DNA from: Aeromonas sp. FDAARGOS 1405
Lineage (GTDB): Bacteria > Pseudomonadota > Gammaproteobacteria > Enterobacterales > Aeromonadaceae
Assembly (NCBI RefSeq): GCF_019048265.1
Contig: NZ_CP077311.1
Location: forward strand, 2,427,001 to 2,491,000
Length of the DNA stretch: 64,000 nucleotides
Direction: 5' to 3'
The translations under genes and the position numbers were made by a program. The notes beneath the pieces were generated by a model. The model saw only the letters and a program-made list of their open reading frames with translations. It made no database searches and was not told where the DNA came from. Of the stretch, positions 48,605-56,791 are shown one piece after another (within the stretch, counting starts at the first letter, position 1; each line of letters opens with the position of its first letter).

Positions 48605-49249
48605 TCAGCTCTCCTTGATATCGAGCTGTTGCAGGGCGATAACCGCCTGAGTGCGGTTCTTGACCCCCAGTTTTCTGAAGATGGCGGTGATATGGGCCTT
48701 GATGGTGGCCTCGGAGACATTGAGCTCCCAGGCGATCTGCTTGTTGAGGCTGCCATCGCGCAGCATGATCAGCACCTTGTATTGCTGGGGGGTGAGGCTG
48801 GCCAGCTTGCTGGCGAAATCGGGGCCGTCTTCCGATTCAGGATGGAGCGAGATGCCTTCCGGCACCCAGTTATCCCCCCCGATCACCGTATTGAGGGCGT
48901 TGACCAGCTCCTTCATCGGCACCGACTTGGGGATAAAGCCGAGCGCCCCGAGCCGCAATACCTGCTGGATGATGGCCGCCTCTTCTGAGGCGGAGACCAC
49001 CACGATGGGCAGGTCGGGATACTGGCCGCGCAGGTGGGCCAGCCCCTCGAAGCCATTGGCTCCCGGCATCTTGAGATCGAGCAGCAACAGGTCAACTTCG
49101 GGGTGCTCGCCGAGCAGGCTGGTCAGGCTGTCGATGGAGTCCGCTTCCAGCAATTGAGCGTCGTTGATGGCCATGTGCACCGCTTGGTAAAGGGCGCCCC
49201 GAAACAGGGGGTGGTCATCTGCGATGACGATGGTAAATTGGCTGTCCAT
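48605..49249 (-). CDS. Orphan LuxR/NarL-type response regulator
   Basis: A 214-residue response regulator. The receiver domain has acidic Asp11-Asp12, phospho-acceptor Asp58 (LLLLDLK), the conserved switch Ser and the Lys of FIPKSV (about 107). A LuxR-type helix-turn-helix occupies about 150-205 (LTPQQYKVLIMLRDGSLNKQIAWELNVSEATIKAH). No histidine kinase gene is adjacent, so its partner lies elsewhere. It is 114 bases upstream of the TetR gene on the same strand, and the next gene leftwards of its promoter is a GST-like gene on the plus strand. Confidence 0.9.
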   Translation of the reverse strand: MDSQFTIVIADDHPLFRGALYQAVHMAINDAQLLEADSIDSLTSLLGEHPEVDLLLLDLKMPGANGFEGLAHLRGQYPDLPIVVVSASEEAAIIQQVLRLGALGFIPKSVPMKELVNALNTVIGGDNWVPEGISLHPESEDGPDFASKLASLTPQQYKVLIMLRDGSLNKQIAWELNVSEATIKAHITAIFRKLGVKNRTQAVIALQQLDIKES

Positions 49250-49420
49250 ATTTCGGTTAATGGCTCACATTGTTGCTAACTGATTGTTTTGAAAAATCAA
49301 ACTAGCATCGCTCACCAAGAGGGTCAAACCCGCCGGTGCGCAAATGTGAAGCGACCATCGGATGTTTTGCCATCAAGGGCAGACAGGCCGGTCGCAGGCA
49401 ACTCATGCAGGAGGCAACAG

Positions 49421-50047
49421 ATGGGATCCTTGGTATTGGCGGTGGGCACCGGCTCCACCTGGGCGATGCGGGCGGCACTGGTGCTCGCCATGAGCGGGCT
49501 GACGTGGCAGGAGCAGGTGTTCGATCTGGAGGATGCCAAGTCGCTGGCGCGGCTCAAGCGGCTGGCACCGGCCGGTCTGGTGCCCTGGCTCGAACACGAT
49601 GGCGTGCGGGTTCACGACTCGCTGGCCATCGCCGAATATGTTCACGAGCTCTGTCCCGACCGCCAGCTCTATCCGGTTTTGCTGGCCGAGCGGGCACTGG
49701 CTCGCAGCCTCTGCGCCGAGTTGCACGCGGGATTTCGGCAGATCCGTTCTCTGCTCCCCTTCTTTCTTGGGGCGCCAACCCGTATCGATCCCCCGGTGGA
49801 GGCGGTCGGTGAGCTGGCCCGTTTGCAGGAGATCTGGTCGCAGGCGCGGGGCCCCTTCTACTTTGGCGAGGCGGGCATTGTCGATGCCTTCTATGCCGTG
49901 ATGGCCTATCGACTGGCCAGCTACGGCATCCTGTTGCCCGGTCAGGCGGGGGCGTATCAGCAGGTGCTGCTCTCTTGGCCTCTGTGGCAGGAGACCCTGC
50001 TCAAGGCGCGGTTGCAGTGGCCGGTGGCGGCGCGCCAGTCACAGTGA
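49421..50047 (+). CDS. Glutathione S-transferase-like protein
   Basis: A 208-residue GST-fold protein. The N-terminal thioredoxin-like domain reads GTGSTWAMRAALVLAMSGLTW, where CxxC is replaced by Ser-Thr, and the cis-proline and SNAIL-like GVRVHDSLAIAEYV motif follow at about 60-75. The C-terminal helical domain is complete. AGGAGG precedes the ATG. Glutathione conjugation or reduction is likely, but a substrate cannot be named. It is divergent from the response regulator. Confidence 0.87.
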   Translation: MGSLVLAVGTGSTWAMRAALVLAMSGLTWQEQVFDLEDAKSLARLKRLAPAGLVPWLEHDGVRVHDSLAIAEYVHELCPDRQLYPVLLAERALARSLCAELHAGFRQIRSLLPFFLGAPTRIDPPVEAVGELARLQEIWSQARGPFYFGEAGIVDAFYAVMAYRLASYGILLPGQAGAYQQVLLSWPLWQETLLKARLQWPVAARQSQ

Positions 50048-50068
50048 ACCTTGGCAGATAGATAAACG

Positions 50069-50097
50069 AGAGAGGGGAGCCAGTGGCTCCCCTCTCT
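50069..50097. terminator. 13-bp perfect stem-loop between the GST and amylase genes
   Basis: AGAGAGGGGAGCC pairs exactly with GGCTCCCCTCTCT around AGT. No T-run lies on either side. The two genes converge on it, so a bidirectional termination or 3'-end protection role is likely. Confidence 0.65.
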
Positions 50098-50122
50098 GCT
50101 GCAGGTCAATGTGGCTCAAGGG

Positions 50123-52234
50123 TTACTTCTGCCGGCCGGCAAAGACCACCACCACCTTGTCATCCCCCTTCTCCCGCACAAAGGCGTAGGGGGCATCCGA
50201 GAGTTTCTGGTGGTTGCCTGCCGCAATGGCCGGATGGGCGGCGCGGAACTGGCCCAGTTGCTGCCAGTGCTTGACCAGCTCAGCCTTGTCTCCGCTGGCC
50301 AGCTCCTGCCAGTTCATGTCCGAGCGCAGCGCCTGATCGAACACCCCGCCATCCTTGGCCAGCCCGCGGCCGGACTCGTCGCCGTAGTAGAGCTGGATAC
50401 CGCCCGGCAGCAGCATAAAGCTGTTGGCGACCCGGCGCTGTAGCGGCACATCCTGATAGTCGCCAAAGAACAGCTTGGTGTCGTGGGAGCTGATGTAGCT
50501 CAACACGTTGAACTCGGGATCCTGATTGATGCGGCTGGCGTAGCTGGCATAGGTGGGCTCGGCGCTGGCCATGCACTGGGCCTGTGACAGTGCGAACTCG
50601 CGCTGATAGTCGAAGTTGATCAGGGAATCGAAACCGTTCTGATACCAGAAATCCTTGGCCACCCCGTGATCCCACACCTCGCCCACCATGTAGAAGGGCA
50701 GATCGTCGAGGGCCTTGCTCGGGTTCGCAGTCTTCCACTCCTTGAGCGCAGCGGTGCCCGCCTGCTTGAGCTTGGCCCACACTTCGGGCTCCAGATGCTT
50801 GACGGTGTCGGCGCGGAAGCCGTCGATACCAAAGCGGCGCACCCAGTCGGTGTGCCAGGCGATGAGATAGTCACTCACGGTAGCGTCGGGCTGCGCCTTG
50901 GCGAGGGTATCTTTTTTCGCCGCCAGCAACGGCGGCAGCCCTACCGGTTTGGCCGATTCGGTCAGAAAGTCCGGCAGCCCCGCCACCGAGCCGGTGACAT
51001 CGTCGGTGCCGGGCTGCGGGTAGCCGGGCAGACCGGCGCGCACCCAGTCACCACTCCACCACTTGTTCCACGCGGGTGATTGATAGTCGATGAACTGGTT
51101 GTAGCCATGCCAGTTAAGGCCGCCGCTCGGTCGCCACTGGTTCCAGACGGTCGGCAGTTTGCCGCTGTTCTGGGTCAGTTCGGTGAGCCCGAGATCTTGC
51201 AGATCGGCGAGGGTGGCATAACCGGCGTGGTTCATCACCACGTCGAGGATGATCCGCATGCCGCGCTTGTGGGCCTCATCCACCAGGGTTTTCAGACTCT
51301 CTTCATCGCCGTAGTTGGGGTCAATCTTGGTGAAGTCGAGCGCCCAGTAGCCGTGGTAGGCGTAGAAGGGGAAATTGCCCTGCTCGCCGCCACCAATGAA
51401 GCCGTGAACCTGCTCCACCATGGGGGTGATCCAGATGGCGTTCATGCCGAGGCTCTTGATGTAGTCGAGCTTCTCGGTCAGCCCCTTGAAGTCACCGCCA
51501 TGCCAGGTGGCTACCTCATCCTGTCCATCCTTCTGGCGGCCGAAGCTGTTGTCGTTGGCGGGGTCGCCGTTGTGGAAGCGGTCGGTCAGCAGAAAATAGA
51601 CGCTCGCGTGATCCCAGCTGAACGGTGCTGGCTTTGCTGCCTTGACCGGCTCGAGCAGCAGCAGGCCGCCGCTCTCTTTGCTCGGGGTCAGGGTCAGTTT
51701 GCCCTGTTTGACTACCGCCTCCTGTTTTGAGTAGGCATCCCTCAGTCGGGTGCCGTCGGGCCAGACCCCTTTGAGCGACACAGTGACCGGGCCGCCATCC
51801 CAGCTGATGCAGGGCTCTTCTGGTGGCTGGCGCTTGAACTCGCTCTTCTTGGTCGCCCGCAACACCTTGAGGCTGGGGATATCCGGGTTGAAGGTGAACT
51901 GATACTCCCCGGCCAGCATCACCCGCAGGGTAAAGCTGTGATCCTTGCTGCATTTGTCCATGGGCTGGGCGGTGCCGAAGGAGAGTGGCTTGCTCTCACT
52001 CGGGCCAAAGCTGGTGCCGCAACTGTTGCCTGCGTCGCTGATGCGGATCTGGTGGCTCCCCTTGGCAAGGGGATGGATCAGCTCCACCGTACCCTTGTCC
52101 AGCGCGATCGGAGTCGCCACCGGCTGACCATCTACATAGAGGCGAACCTCGGGGGCAGCCATCGCCTGTTGGATGAACAGAGGGGCGGCCAGCAGGGCGA
52201 GCCAGAGAGGGGATAAGTGATGAGCACGACGCAT
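50123..52234 (-). CDS. Exported alpha-amylase (GH13)
   Basis: A 703-residue secreted glycoside hydrolase. The signal peptide ends about QAMAA (residue 26). An N-terminal beta-rich, possibly carbohydrate-binding part (about 27-210, with five cysteines) precedes the GH13 barrel. The four GH13 regions are visible: DVVMNH, GFRADTVKH (nucleophile Asp), EVWDHG (acid/base Glu) and ISSHD. It resembles E. coli MalS, a periplasmic alpha-amylase of 676 residues that trims maltodextrins. A maltose regulon site is not obvious. AAGGAAT lies upstream of the ATG; the extra 18 upstream codons are unlikely. Confidence 0.93.
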   Translation of the reverse strand: MRRAHHLSPLWLALLAAPLFIQQAMAAPEVRLYVDGQPVATPIALDKGTVELIHPLAKGSHQIRISDAGNSCGTSFGPSESKPLSFGTAQPMDKCSKDHSFTLRVMLAGEYQFTFNPDIPSLKVLRATKKSEFKRQPPEEPCISWDGGPVTVSLKGVWPDGTRLRDAYSKQEAVVKQGKLTLTPSKESGGLLLLEPVKAAKPAPFSWDHASVYFLLTDRFHNGDPANDNSFGRQKDGQDEVATWHGGDFKGLTEKLDYIKSLGMNAIWITPMVEQVHGFIGGGEQGNFPFYAYHGYWALDFTKIDPNYGDEESLKTLVDEAHKRGMRIILDVVMNHAGYATLADLQDLGLTELTQNSGKLPTVWNQWRPSGGLNWHGYNQFIDYQSPAWNKWWSGDWVRAGLPGYPQPGTDDVTGSVAGLPDFLTESAKPVGLPPLLAAKKDTLAKAQPDATVSDYLIAWHTDWVRRFGIDGFRADTVKHLEPEVWAKLKQAGTAALKEWKTANPSKALDDLPFYMVGEVWDHGVAKDFWYQNGFDSLINFDYQREFALSQAQCMASAEPTYASYASRINQDPEFNVLSYISSHDTKLFFGDYQDVPLQRRVANSFMLLPGGIQLYYGDESGRGLAKDGGVFDQALRSDMNWQELASGDKAELVKHWQQLGQFRAAHPAIAAGNHQKLSDAPYAFVREKGDDKVVVVFAGRQK

Positions 52235-52413
52235 AAGCCATTCCTTGAGCAGGGCAGTTCGGACAAGGGCCCATTCTAGGAGCAGCAAAGCGCGCCTTGG
52301 ATCGGCAAAACGCCGATTTGTGACATCAGTTCAAATGGTTACGTTTTCAAGCCGAGGAAAGTGTGACGGGGAAGTGGTGGGATGCTTTGTCGATAAAAAT
52401 AGCGGCCATAAAA

Positions 52414-52440
52414 AAATGCCGGTCAGGTGACCGGCATTTG
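52414..52440 (-). terminator. Terminator of the glycosyltransferase operon (minus strand)
   Basis: AAATGCCGGTCA pairs with TGACCGGCATTT over 12 bases with only two unpaired bases at the top (so effectively a 4-6 base loop), and the minus-strand side ends in six T residues. Confidence 0.88.
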
Positions 52441-52463
52441 GTGTGTCAGGCATTGTCGTCACA

Positions 52464-53630
52464 TCAGACGGTGAAGAACTTGAAGTTGACGAAGGCCACC
52501 GCGATGAAGGAGGCAACCATGCCGCTGATGCATAGCACAGCAGGGCGGATGGCGGGCCAGCGATGGGTCAGCAGAATGATGGCCAGCAGGGTCGGGTAGA
52601 GCCCGAACATATAGCGTGGCATGGCGTTGAGGCCGGTCATCAGCGGGATGGTGCAGCAGATGAACATCAGTGTCGCTTCGGCCCAGCGCTTCTGGCTGAA
52701 CAGGTAACCGTTCAGGCACCAGCCGAAGATCACCATGATGGAGAGGTAAGCCTTGCGGCCGCCCAGCTCGAAACCGCTCAGCCACCAGTCCAGCGGGCTG
52801 TCCATGTAGCGACCCCACGCCACCTGAATGTGCTTGAAGGCGAAAGCATCGCCGGTCAGGTGATAGAGGTAGACCATGTAGGCAAACAGGCCAAAGGGGA
52901 TCATCCAGAGGGTGAACACCACCTTGAAGGCGCGCTCGGTAAAGCGGAAAAATTCCCGCCAGCCGTAGGCTTGCAGCGCCAGGATCAGCACCGGGAAGAC
53001 CATCATCACCCCCAGGTTGCGGGTGGCGGAGATACAGACCCCCAGCACGGCCACCATCAGCCACTGCTCCCGATAGGCGAACAGGAACATCCCCAGCATC
53101 AGCGCCATAAAGGTCGACTCGGTATAACCGGAGACGAAGTAGGCGGAGAAGGGGGAGAAGGCGAGCAGCCAGACGCCGAAGCGGGCGGTATCGTCCCCCA
53201 GCTTGAGCTGACGCAACACCAGCAACATCAGCGGCAGGCTGGCGAAGAAGGAGATATTGGTAACAATGATGAGGCCGATCAGGCTCTCGACATTGAACAG
53301 GTTGGAGATGGCACCGGAGACCATCGGATAGAGCGGCATAAAGGCCCAGTTGGCCGCATTGCCCTTGCTCAGCCAGCGCGGGTAGAGGTCGTAGCCGTTT
53401 TCGATGATGCGCTGGAACCAGACGCAGTCGAACTGGCAATAGGCCTGCAGTGGCCCGATACCGGGAGTGCCATAGAGCTGGACACCGAAATAGCCCATGC
53501 CATAGAGGGCAACGCGGCTCAGCACGAAGGCGGCAATGATCATCAGCCAGTCACGGCCGCTGATGCGCAGTGACGGGCGATAGGGGAGGCTGTCCCCGGG
53601 CAGGGAAGCGGTATTGGTCATGTCATTCAT
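52464..53630 (-). CDS. PIG-V-like mannosyltransferase-type membrane protein
   Basis: A 388-residue protein with about 9-10 transmembrane helices, similar to bacterial PIG-V/GPI mannosyltransferase-like GT-C enzymes that use polyprenyl-phosphate sugars. The first luminal loop carries GPLQAYCQFDCVWFQRIIENGYD, with an acidic pair and WFQ typical of GT-C sequence, and the motif TESTFM occurs at about 170. It starts at ATG overlapping the gtrA stop (TGATG), so the genes are coupled. It is the last gene of a four-gene operon after gtrB-gtrA. The usual third gene of gtr clusters is an unrelated gtr-type glucosyltransferase; here this protein takes that place. Confidence 0.85.
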   Translation of the reverse strand: MNDMTNTASLPGDSLPYRPSLRISGRDWLMIIAAFVLSRVALYGMGYFGVQLYGTPGIGPLQAYCQFDCVWFQRIIENGYDLYPRWLSKGNAANWAFMPLYPMVSGAISNLFNVESLIGLIIVTNISFFASLPLMLLVLRQLKLGDDTARFGVWLLAFSPFSAYFVSGYTESTFMALMLGMFLFAYREQWLMVAVLGVCISATRNLGVMMVFPVLILALQAYGWREFFRFTERAFKVVFTLWMIPFGLFAYMVYLYHLTGDAFAFKHIQVAWGRYMDSPLDWWLSGFELGGRKAYLSIMVIFGWCLNGYLFSQKRWAEATLMFICCTIPLMTGLNAMPRYMFGLYPTLLAIILLTHRWPAIRPAVLCISGMVASFIAVAFVNFKFFTV

Positions 53631-54001
53631 CAGGCAAAAACCCAGACGCGAGAGAGGATGTAGGTGAGTACAGTAACGGTCAGGGTGGCGATGACCACCG
53701 GCAGTAGACCGGAGAGTCCCGCAAACAGCAGGCCGCTCAGGATCAGGTTACGCACCGCCAGCGAGAAGAGGGCAACCAGCAGAAACTTGCTGGCGGCTCC
53801 CTGCTTCTGGAAGGTGATGTAGCGGTGACCAAAGAAGGAGAACCAGAACGCGATGGCAAAAGCCAGCGTGGTAACCAGGTGCTCCGAGATGGTGGGCCAA
53901 GTATGAAACAGTGCGATGGAGGTGCCAAGGTCGACGAGGGTAGCCCCCCCGCCGACAAAACCGAAACGTACCAGCCGCCAGAATTCCTCGCGGGAGATCA
54001 T
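53630..54001 (-). CDS. gtrA: GtrA-family flippase-like membrane protein
   Basis: A 123-residue protein with four transmembrane helices and the GtrA sequence pattern (LVRFGFVGGGATLVDLGTSIAL at the start, FGHRYITFQKQG in the middle). GtrA is thought to flip polyprenyl-phosphate sugar made by GtrB to the periplasmic side. Its ATG overlaps the gtrB stop as ATGA. Typical length for the family. The operon partner upstream is gtrB and downstream is the PIG-V-like protein. Confidence 0.93.
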   Translation of the reverse strand: MISREEFWRLVRFGFVGGGATLVDLGTSIALFHTWPTISEHLVTTLAFAIAFWFSFFGHRYITFQKQGAASKFLLVALFSLAVRNLILSGLLFAGLSGLLPVVIATLTVTVLTYILSRVWVFA

Positions 54002-55017
54002 TGCGGTGCTTGCTCCTGTTGCTCTTGCAGGTTGCTGTCAGCGCTCTGCGGTTTGCCAGCATCCTGCTTGGCATACTGGCCATAGACCCCTTCAATGAGG
54101 TAGACCGGGCGCTGTTTCACTTCCACAAACATGCGGCCGATGTATTCGCCGATGATGCCGAGCGACAGTAGTTGGATACCGCCGAGGAACAGCACCACGG
54201 ACATCAGTGAGGCATAGCCGGGTACGTCGATGCCGAAGAAGATCACCTGGGTGATGATTTTCAGGATATAGAGGAAGGCAACCAGCGAGACGCTGACACC
54301 CACATAGCTCCAGACCCGCAGCGGCCAGCTGGAGAAGCTGAGCAGACCGTCGAGGGCGAAGTTCCACAGTTTCCAATAGTTGAACTTGGTTTCACCGGCG
54401 TGACGGGCCGGGCGCTCGTAGGGGACGCCAACGGCACGGAAACCGGCCCAGGCAAACAGACCCTTCATAAAGCGGTTGCGCTCCGGCAGCAGCTTGATCG
54501 CCTCGACCACTCGACGGTCGATCAGGCGGAAGTCACCGGCGTTCTCCGGCAGCTTGGTGCTGGTGGAGAGGGCGTTGAAGAAGCGGTAGAAGCCACCGGC
54601 AGTCAGGCGCTTCATCGGGGTATCGGCGCTGCGATCGACTCGGATGCCGTAGACGGTGTCATAGTCACCGGTCTGCCACAGTTTGACGAACTCCAGGATC
54701 AGGGCGGGCGGGTCTTGCAGATCCACATCCATCGGCACGATGGCATCCCCTTTGGCCTGATGCAGACCGGCGGTCAGGGCCGCTTCTTTACCGAAGTTGC
54801 GTGCCAGGTTGACCAGGGTCACGCGCGGGTCACGGGCGATGGCCTGCTCGACCACTTCACGGGTGCGGTCACGGCTGCCATCGTTGACGAATACAATTTC
54901 AAGCTGGTCTTTCAGCGGGGCCAGTTCGTTGTCTATCGCGTTGATGAAGGCATCGATGCTCTCTTCCTCGTTGTAAACGGGAACGACCAGAGAGAGTCGA
55001 AAATCTGGATGCGACAT
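53998..55017 (-). CDS. gtrB: GtrB-like polyprenyl-phosphate glycosyltransferase
   Basis: A 339-residue GT2 enzyme. The N-terminal domain has LVVPVYNEEE at about 10-19, an acidic VNDGSRD, and the DVDLQDPP metal/nucleotide motif at about 98-105. Two C-terminal transmembrane helices (about 235-290) and a short basic tail ending in QQEQAPQ place it in the inner membrane. GtrB transfers glucose (or another hexose) from UDP-sugar to bactoprenol phosphate. It overlaps gtrA by four bases and follows an unknown gene by 55 bases on the same strand. Confidence 0.93.
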   Translation of the reverse strand: MSHPDFRLSLVVPVYNEEESIDAFINAIDNELAPLKDQLEIVFVNDGSRDRTREVVEQAIARDPRVTLVNLARNFGKEAALTAGLHQAKGDAIVPMDVDLQDPPALILEFVKLWQTGDYDTVYGIRVDRSADTPMKRLTAGGFYRFFNALSTSTKLPENAGDFRLIDRRVVEAIKLLPERNRFMKGLFAWAGFRAVGVPYERPARHAGETKFNYWKLWNFALDGLLSFSSWPLRVWSYVGVSVSLVAFLYILKIITQVIFFGIDVPGYASLMSVVLFLGGIQLLSLGIIGEYIGRMFVEVKQRPVYLIEGVYGQYAKQDAGKPQSADSNLQEQQEQAPQ

Positions 55018-55072
55018 AAGAACGTCCTTATTTGGGATAGTTGTTTTTATAAAATGGTATTCGGGGCAAGGA

Positions 55073-55618
55073 TCACTGGGCTACGGTCAAACGTACCGAC
55101 TGCACATTGATGGGAGTAGGTGCCGAGAGCGCCAGAAAATTGGGGCGCTTGGGATCTGCCGTGAGCGAGTCGCCGGGCAGACTGAGGCGGATTTCGTTGA
55201 TGCCCGCTTTGGCCAGTTTCACCGTGGTGGTGAAGTCGTGACCCAGCGCCACTTTCAACAGGGCACCGGCTTCCGGGCTGTTGATGCGGGCCTGTACGGT
55301 AAGCTGATCCGGATTGGCCGCCTGCTTGGGCAGCACAAAGTAGAGACCGCCCTGACCGCTAAGCAGGGTACCTTCGTCGCTCGGCTTCTTGGCCCAGCCT
55401 TCGCTGGAGAGGAAGCGGCTTGGCTTGGTCAGATTGAGCTCGTTACCCGGCTGATAGGTCATGCTGGAGTTGTGTTCCCAGAAGCGGGTTTTGCCTTCCA
55501 GATAATAGAGTTTGTAGGCCAGGCTCACGTTGGGGTGAGCAGCCAGATAGAGGGTGTAAAGATAAAAACCGCTTAACGCCAGAATGGCAGTCAAAAAACC
55601 GAACTTTTTGTACGTCAT
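55073..55618 (-). CDS. Membrane-anchored protein of unknown function, first gene of the gtr operon
   Basis: A 181-residue protein with one N-terminal transmembrane segment (about 5-27, FGFLTAILALSGFYLYTLYLAA) and a predicted periplasmic domain of about 150 residues. I recognise no named domain. The periplasmic part is beta-rich, with a sequence like a carbohydrate-binding or sandwich fold (SFLSSEGWAKK region, then VKLAKAGINEIRLSLPGD), but this is impression, not evidence. The start ATG has AGAGAG upstream; the earlier in-frame ATG is rejected. It leads the operon with gtrB, gtrA and the PIG-V-like gene, so it probably acts in the same surface glycosylation. Confidence 0.75.
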   Translation of the reverse strand: MTYKKFGFLTAILALSGFYLYTLYLAAHPNVSLAYKLYYLEGKTRFWEHNSSMTYQPGNELNLTKPSRFLSSEGWAKKPSDEGTLLSGQGGLYFVLPKQAANPDQLTVQARINSPEAGALLKVALGHDFTTTVKLAKAGINEIRLSLPGDSLTADPKRPNFLALSAPTPINVQSVRLTVAQ

Positions 55619-55934
55619 ATCACTCTCTATGCCTGACAGAATGGGTAGGCCGATGTCGCGCATATGCTAATCCAATTGCAAAAAAAGCATAGTGGATCAC
55701 AAAAAAATATTTGGTCACATATTAACCCCTTTTTACCCCTGTTCCAAACGTTGCTGTTTCCCGGTTAAACAGGTCTGGCGGGGCGCAGGTTGCCAGTAGT
55801 GCTCCGGCAGGGCAATTGGCAAATAGAAGCGCTTTGCTGCGTCATTTTCTAGCGGATGCGATAGTCATCTGGCTTCTATCGCCATTTTGCAGGGGGCGAT
55901 TTATGATGACTCACTTATTCGTCAAGGATGACAT
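55619..55934. promoter_or_regulatory. Divergent gap between the gtr operon and the solute-binding protein gene
   Basis: About 316 bases with no gene. The left part (55670-55740) is A/T-rich and probably carries the gtr-operon promoter. GCGATAG/CTATCGC form a 7-bp stem at 55858-55882 and CCTGTT/AACAGG a looser repeat at 55738-55773. I recognise no regulator site. Confidence 0.35.
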
Positions 55935-56699
55935 ATGAAGTGGCTCTCTTGCTGTCTGTTGCTTGGATTATGGGCGCCAATGGCATTGGCCAAGGCCCTG
56001 TGTCCCGAGCCCATTCAGGTCGGTTACGATAACTGGCCCCCCTACCATTATTACGAAGCCGACTCACCGCAAGAGGTGCGCGGTTATGCCGCCGAGGTGC
56101 TGACGGCTGTGCTCACTTCCATGCACTGCAAGGTCCACTATGTGGAGCTGCCCTGGAAGCGGGTACTGCACGAAATGGAATATGGCGAGATAGACATGGC
56201 GATGGAGGCGAATATCAATGATGAGCGCGCCCGTTATGCCTGGTTTTCCGACTCCTACAACCCGGGGCGCACCTTGCTGTGGATCCGCAAGGGCAGCCAC
56301 TATCCCGAACAGGATCTGACGAGCTGGCTGGCCAGTGGTTACTCCCTCGGCGTCACCAAAGAGTACTTCTATGGTGAGGAAGTGATGTCGCTGCTCGCTC
56401 GCTATGCCAAACAGGTGAGTGCGGTGAGCGATCAGCAGAATTATGAGAAGCTGGCCCGCGGGCGGATCGACGGTTTCCTCGGTGACATGCTGGCTACCCC
56501 CAGCGCCCTTAACAAGGAGGGGATGAGCGGTCTGTTCACCAGCCACCCCATGGTGGTATCTGAATCGCCAAGCTTCTTTATGTTGGGCAAGCGCAGCTTT
56601 TCGCCGCAGTTCTTGCAACAATTCAATCAGGCGTTGGCGCGGTTCAAGGAGACAGATGCGTATGACATTATCTGGCAGCGTTATGCCCCCGAGCGCTAG
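55935..56699 (+). CDS. Periplasmic solute-binding protein of the amino-acid type (SBP_bac_3)
   Basis: A 254-residue exported protein with a signal peptide ending about ALA (residue 19) and a family 3 solute-binding fold: an N-terminal YDNWPPYHYYE segment, the central EMEYGEIDMAMEANIN hinge region and the LGVTKEYFY strand. Members bind amino acids for ABC importers or act as sensors. No permease or ATPase gene is beside it, so it may be an orphan binding protein or feed a transporter elsewhere. Ligand unknown. Confidence 0.88.
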   Translation: MKWLSCCLLLGLWAPMALAKALCPEPIQVGYDNWPPYHYYEADSPQEVRGYAAEVLTAVLTSMHCKVHYVELPWKRVLHEMEYGEIDMAMEANINDERARYAWFSDSYNPGRTLLWIRKGSHYPEQDLTSWLASGYSLGVTKEYFYGEEVMSLLARYAKQVSAVSDQQNYEKLARGRIDGFLGDMLATPSALNKEGMSGLFTSHPMVVSESPSFFMLGKRSFSPQFLQQFNQALARFKETDAYDIIWQRYAPER

Positions 56700-56791
56700 C
56701 AAAGTATTGGCCGTTCACGCATCATGAGCGGCCTGAGCATCGGGTCTGCTTGTCAGGCCTGACAGAGTGAACAAACCGTTTTGAGGTACCC

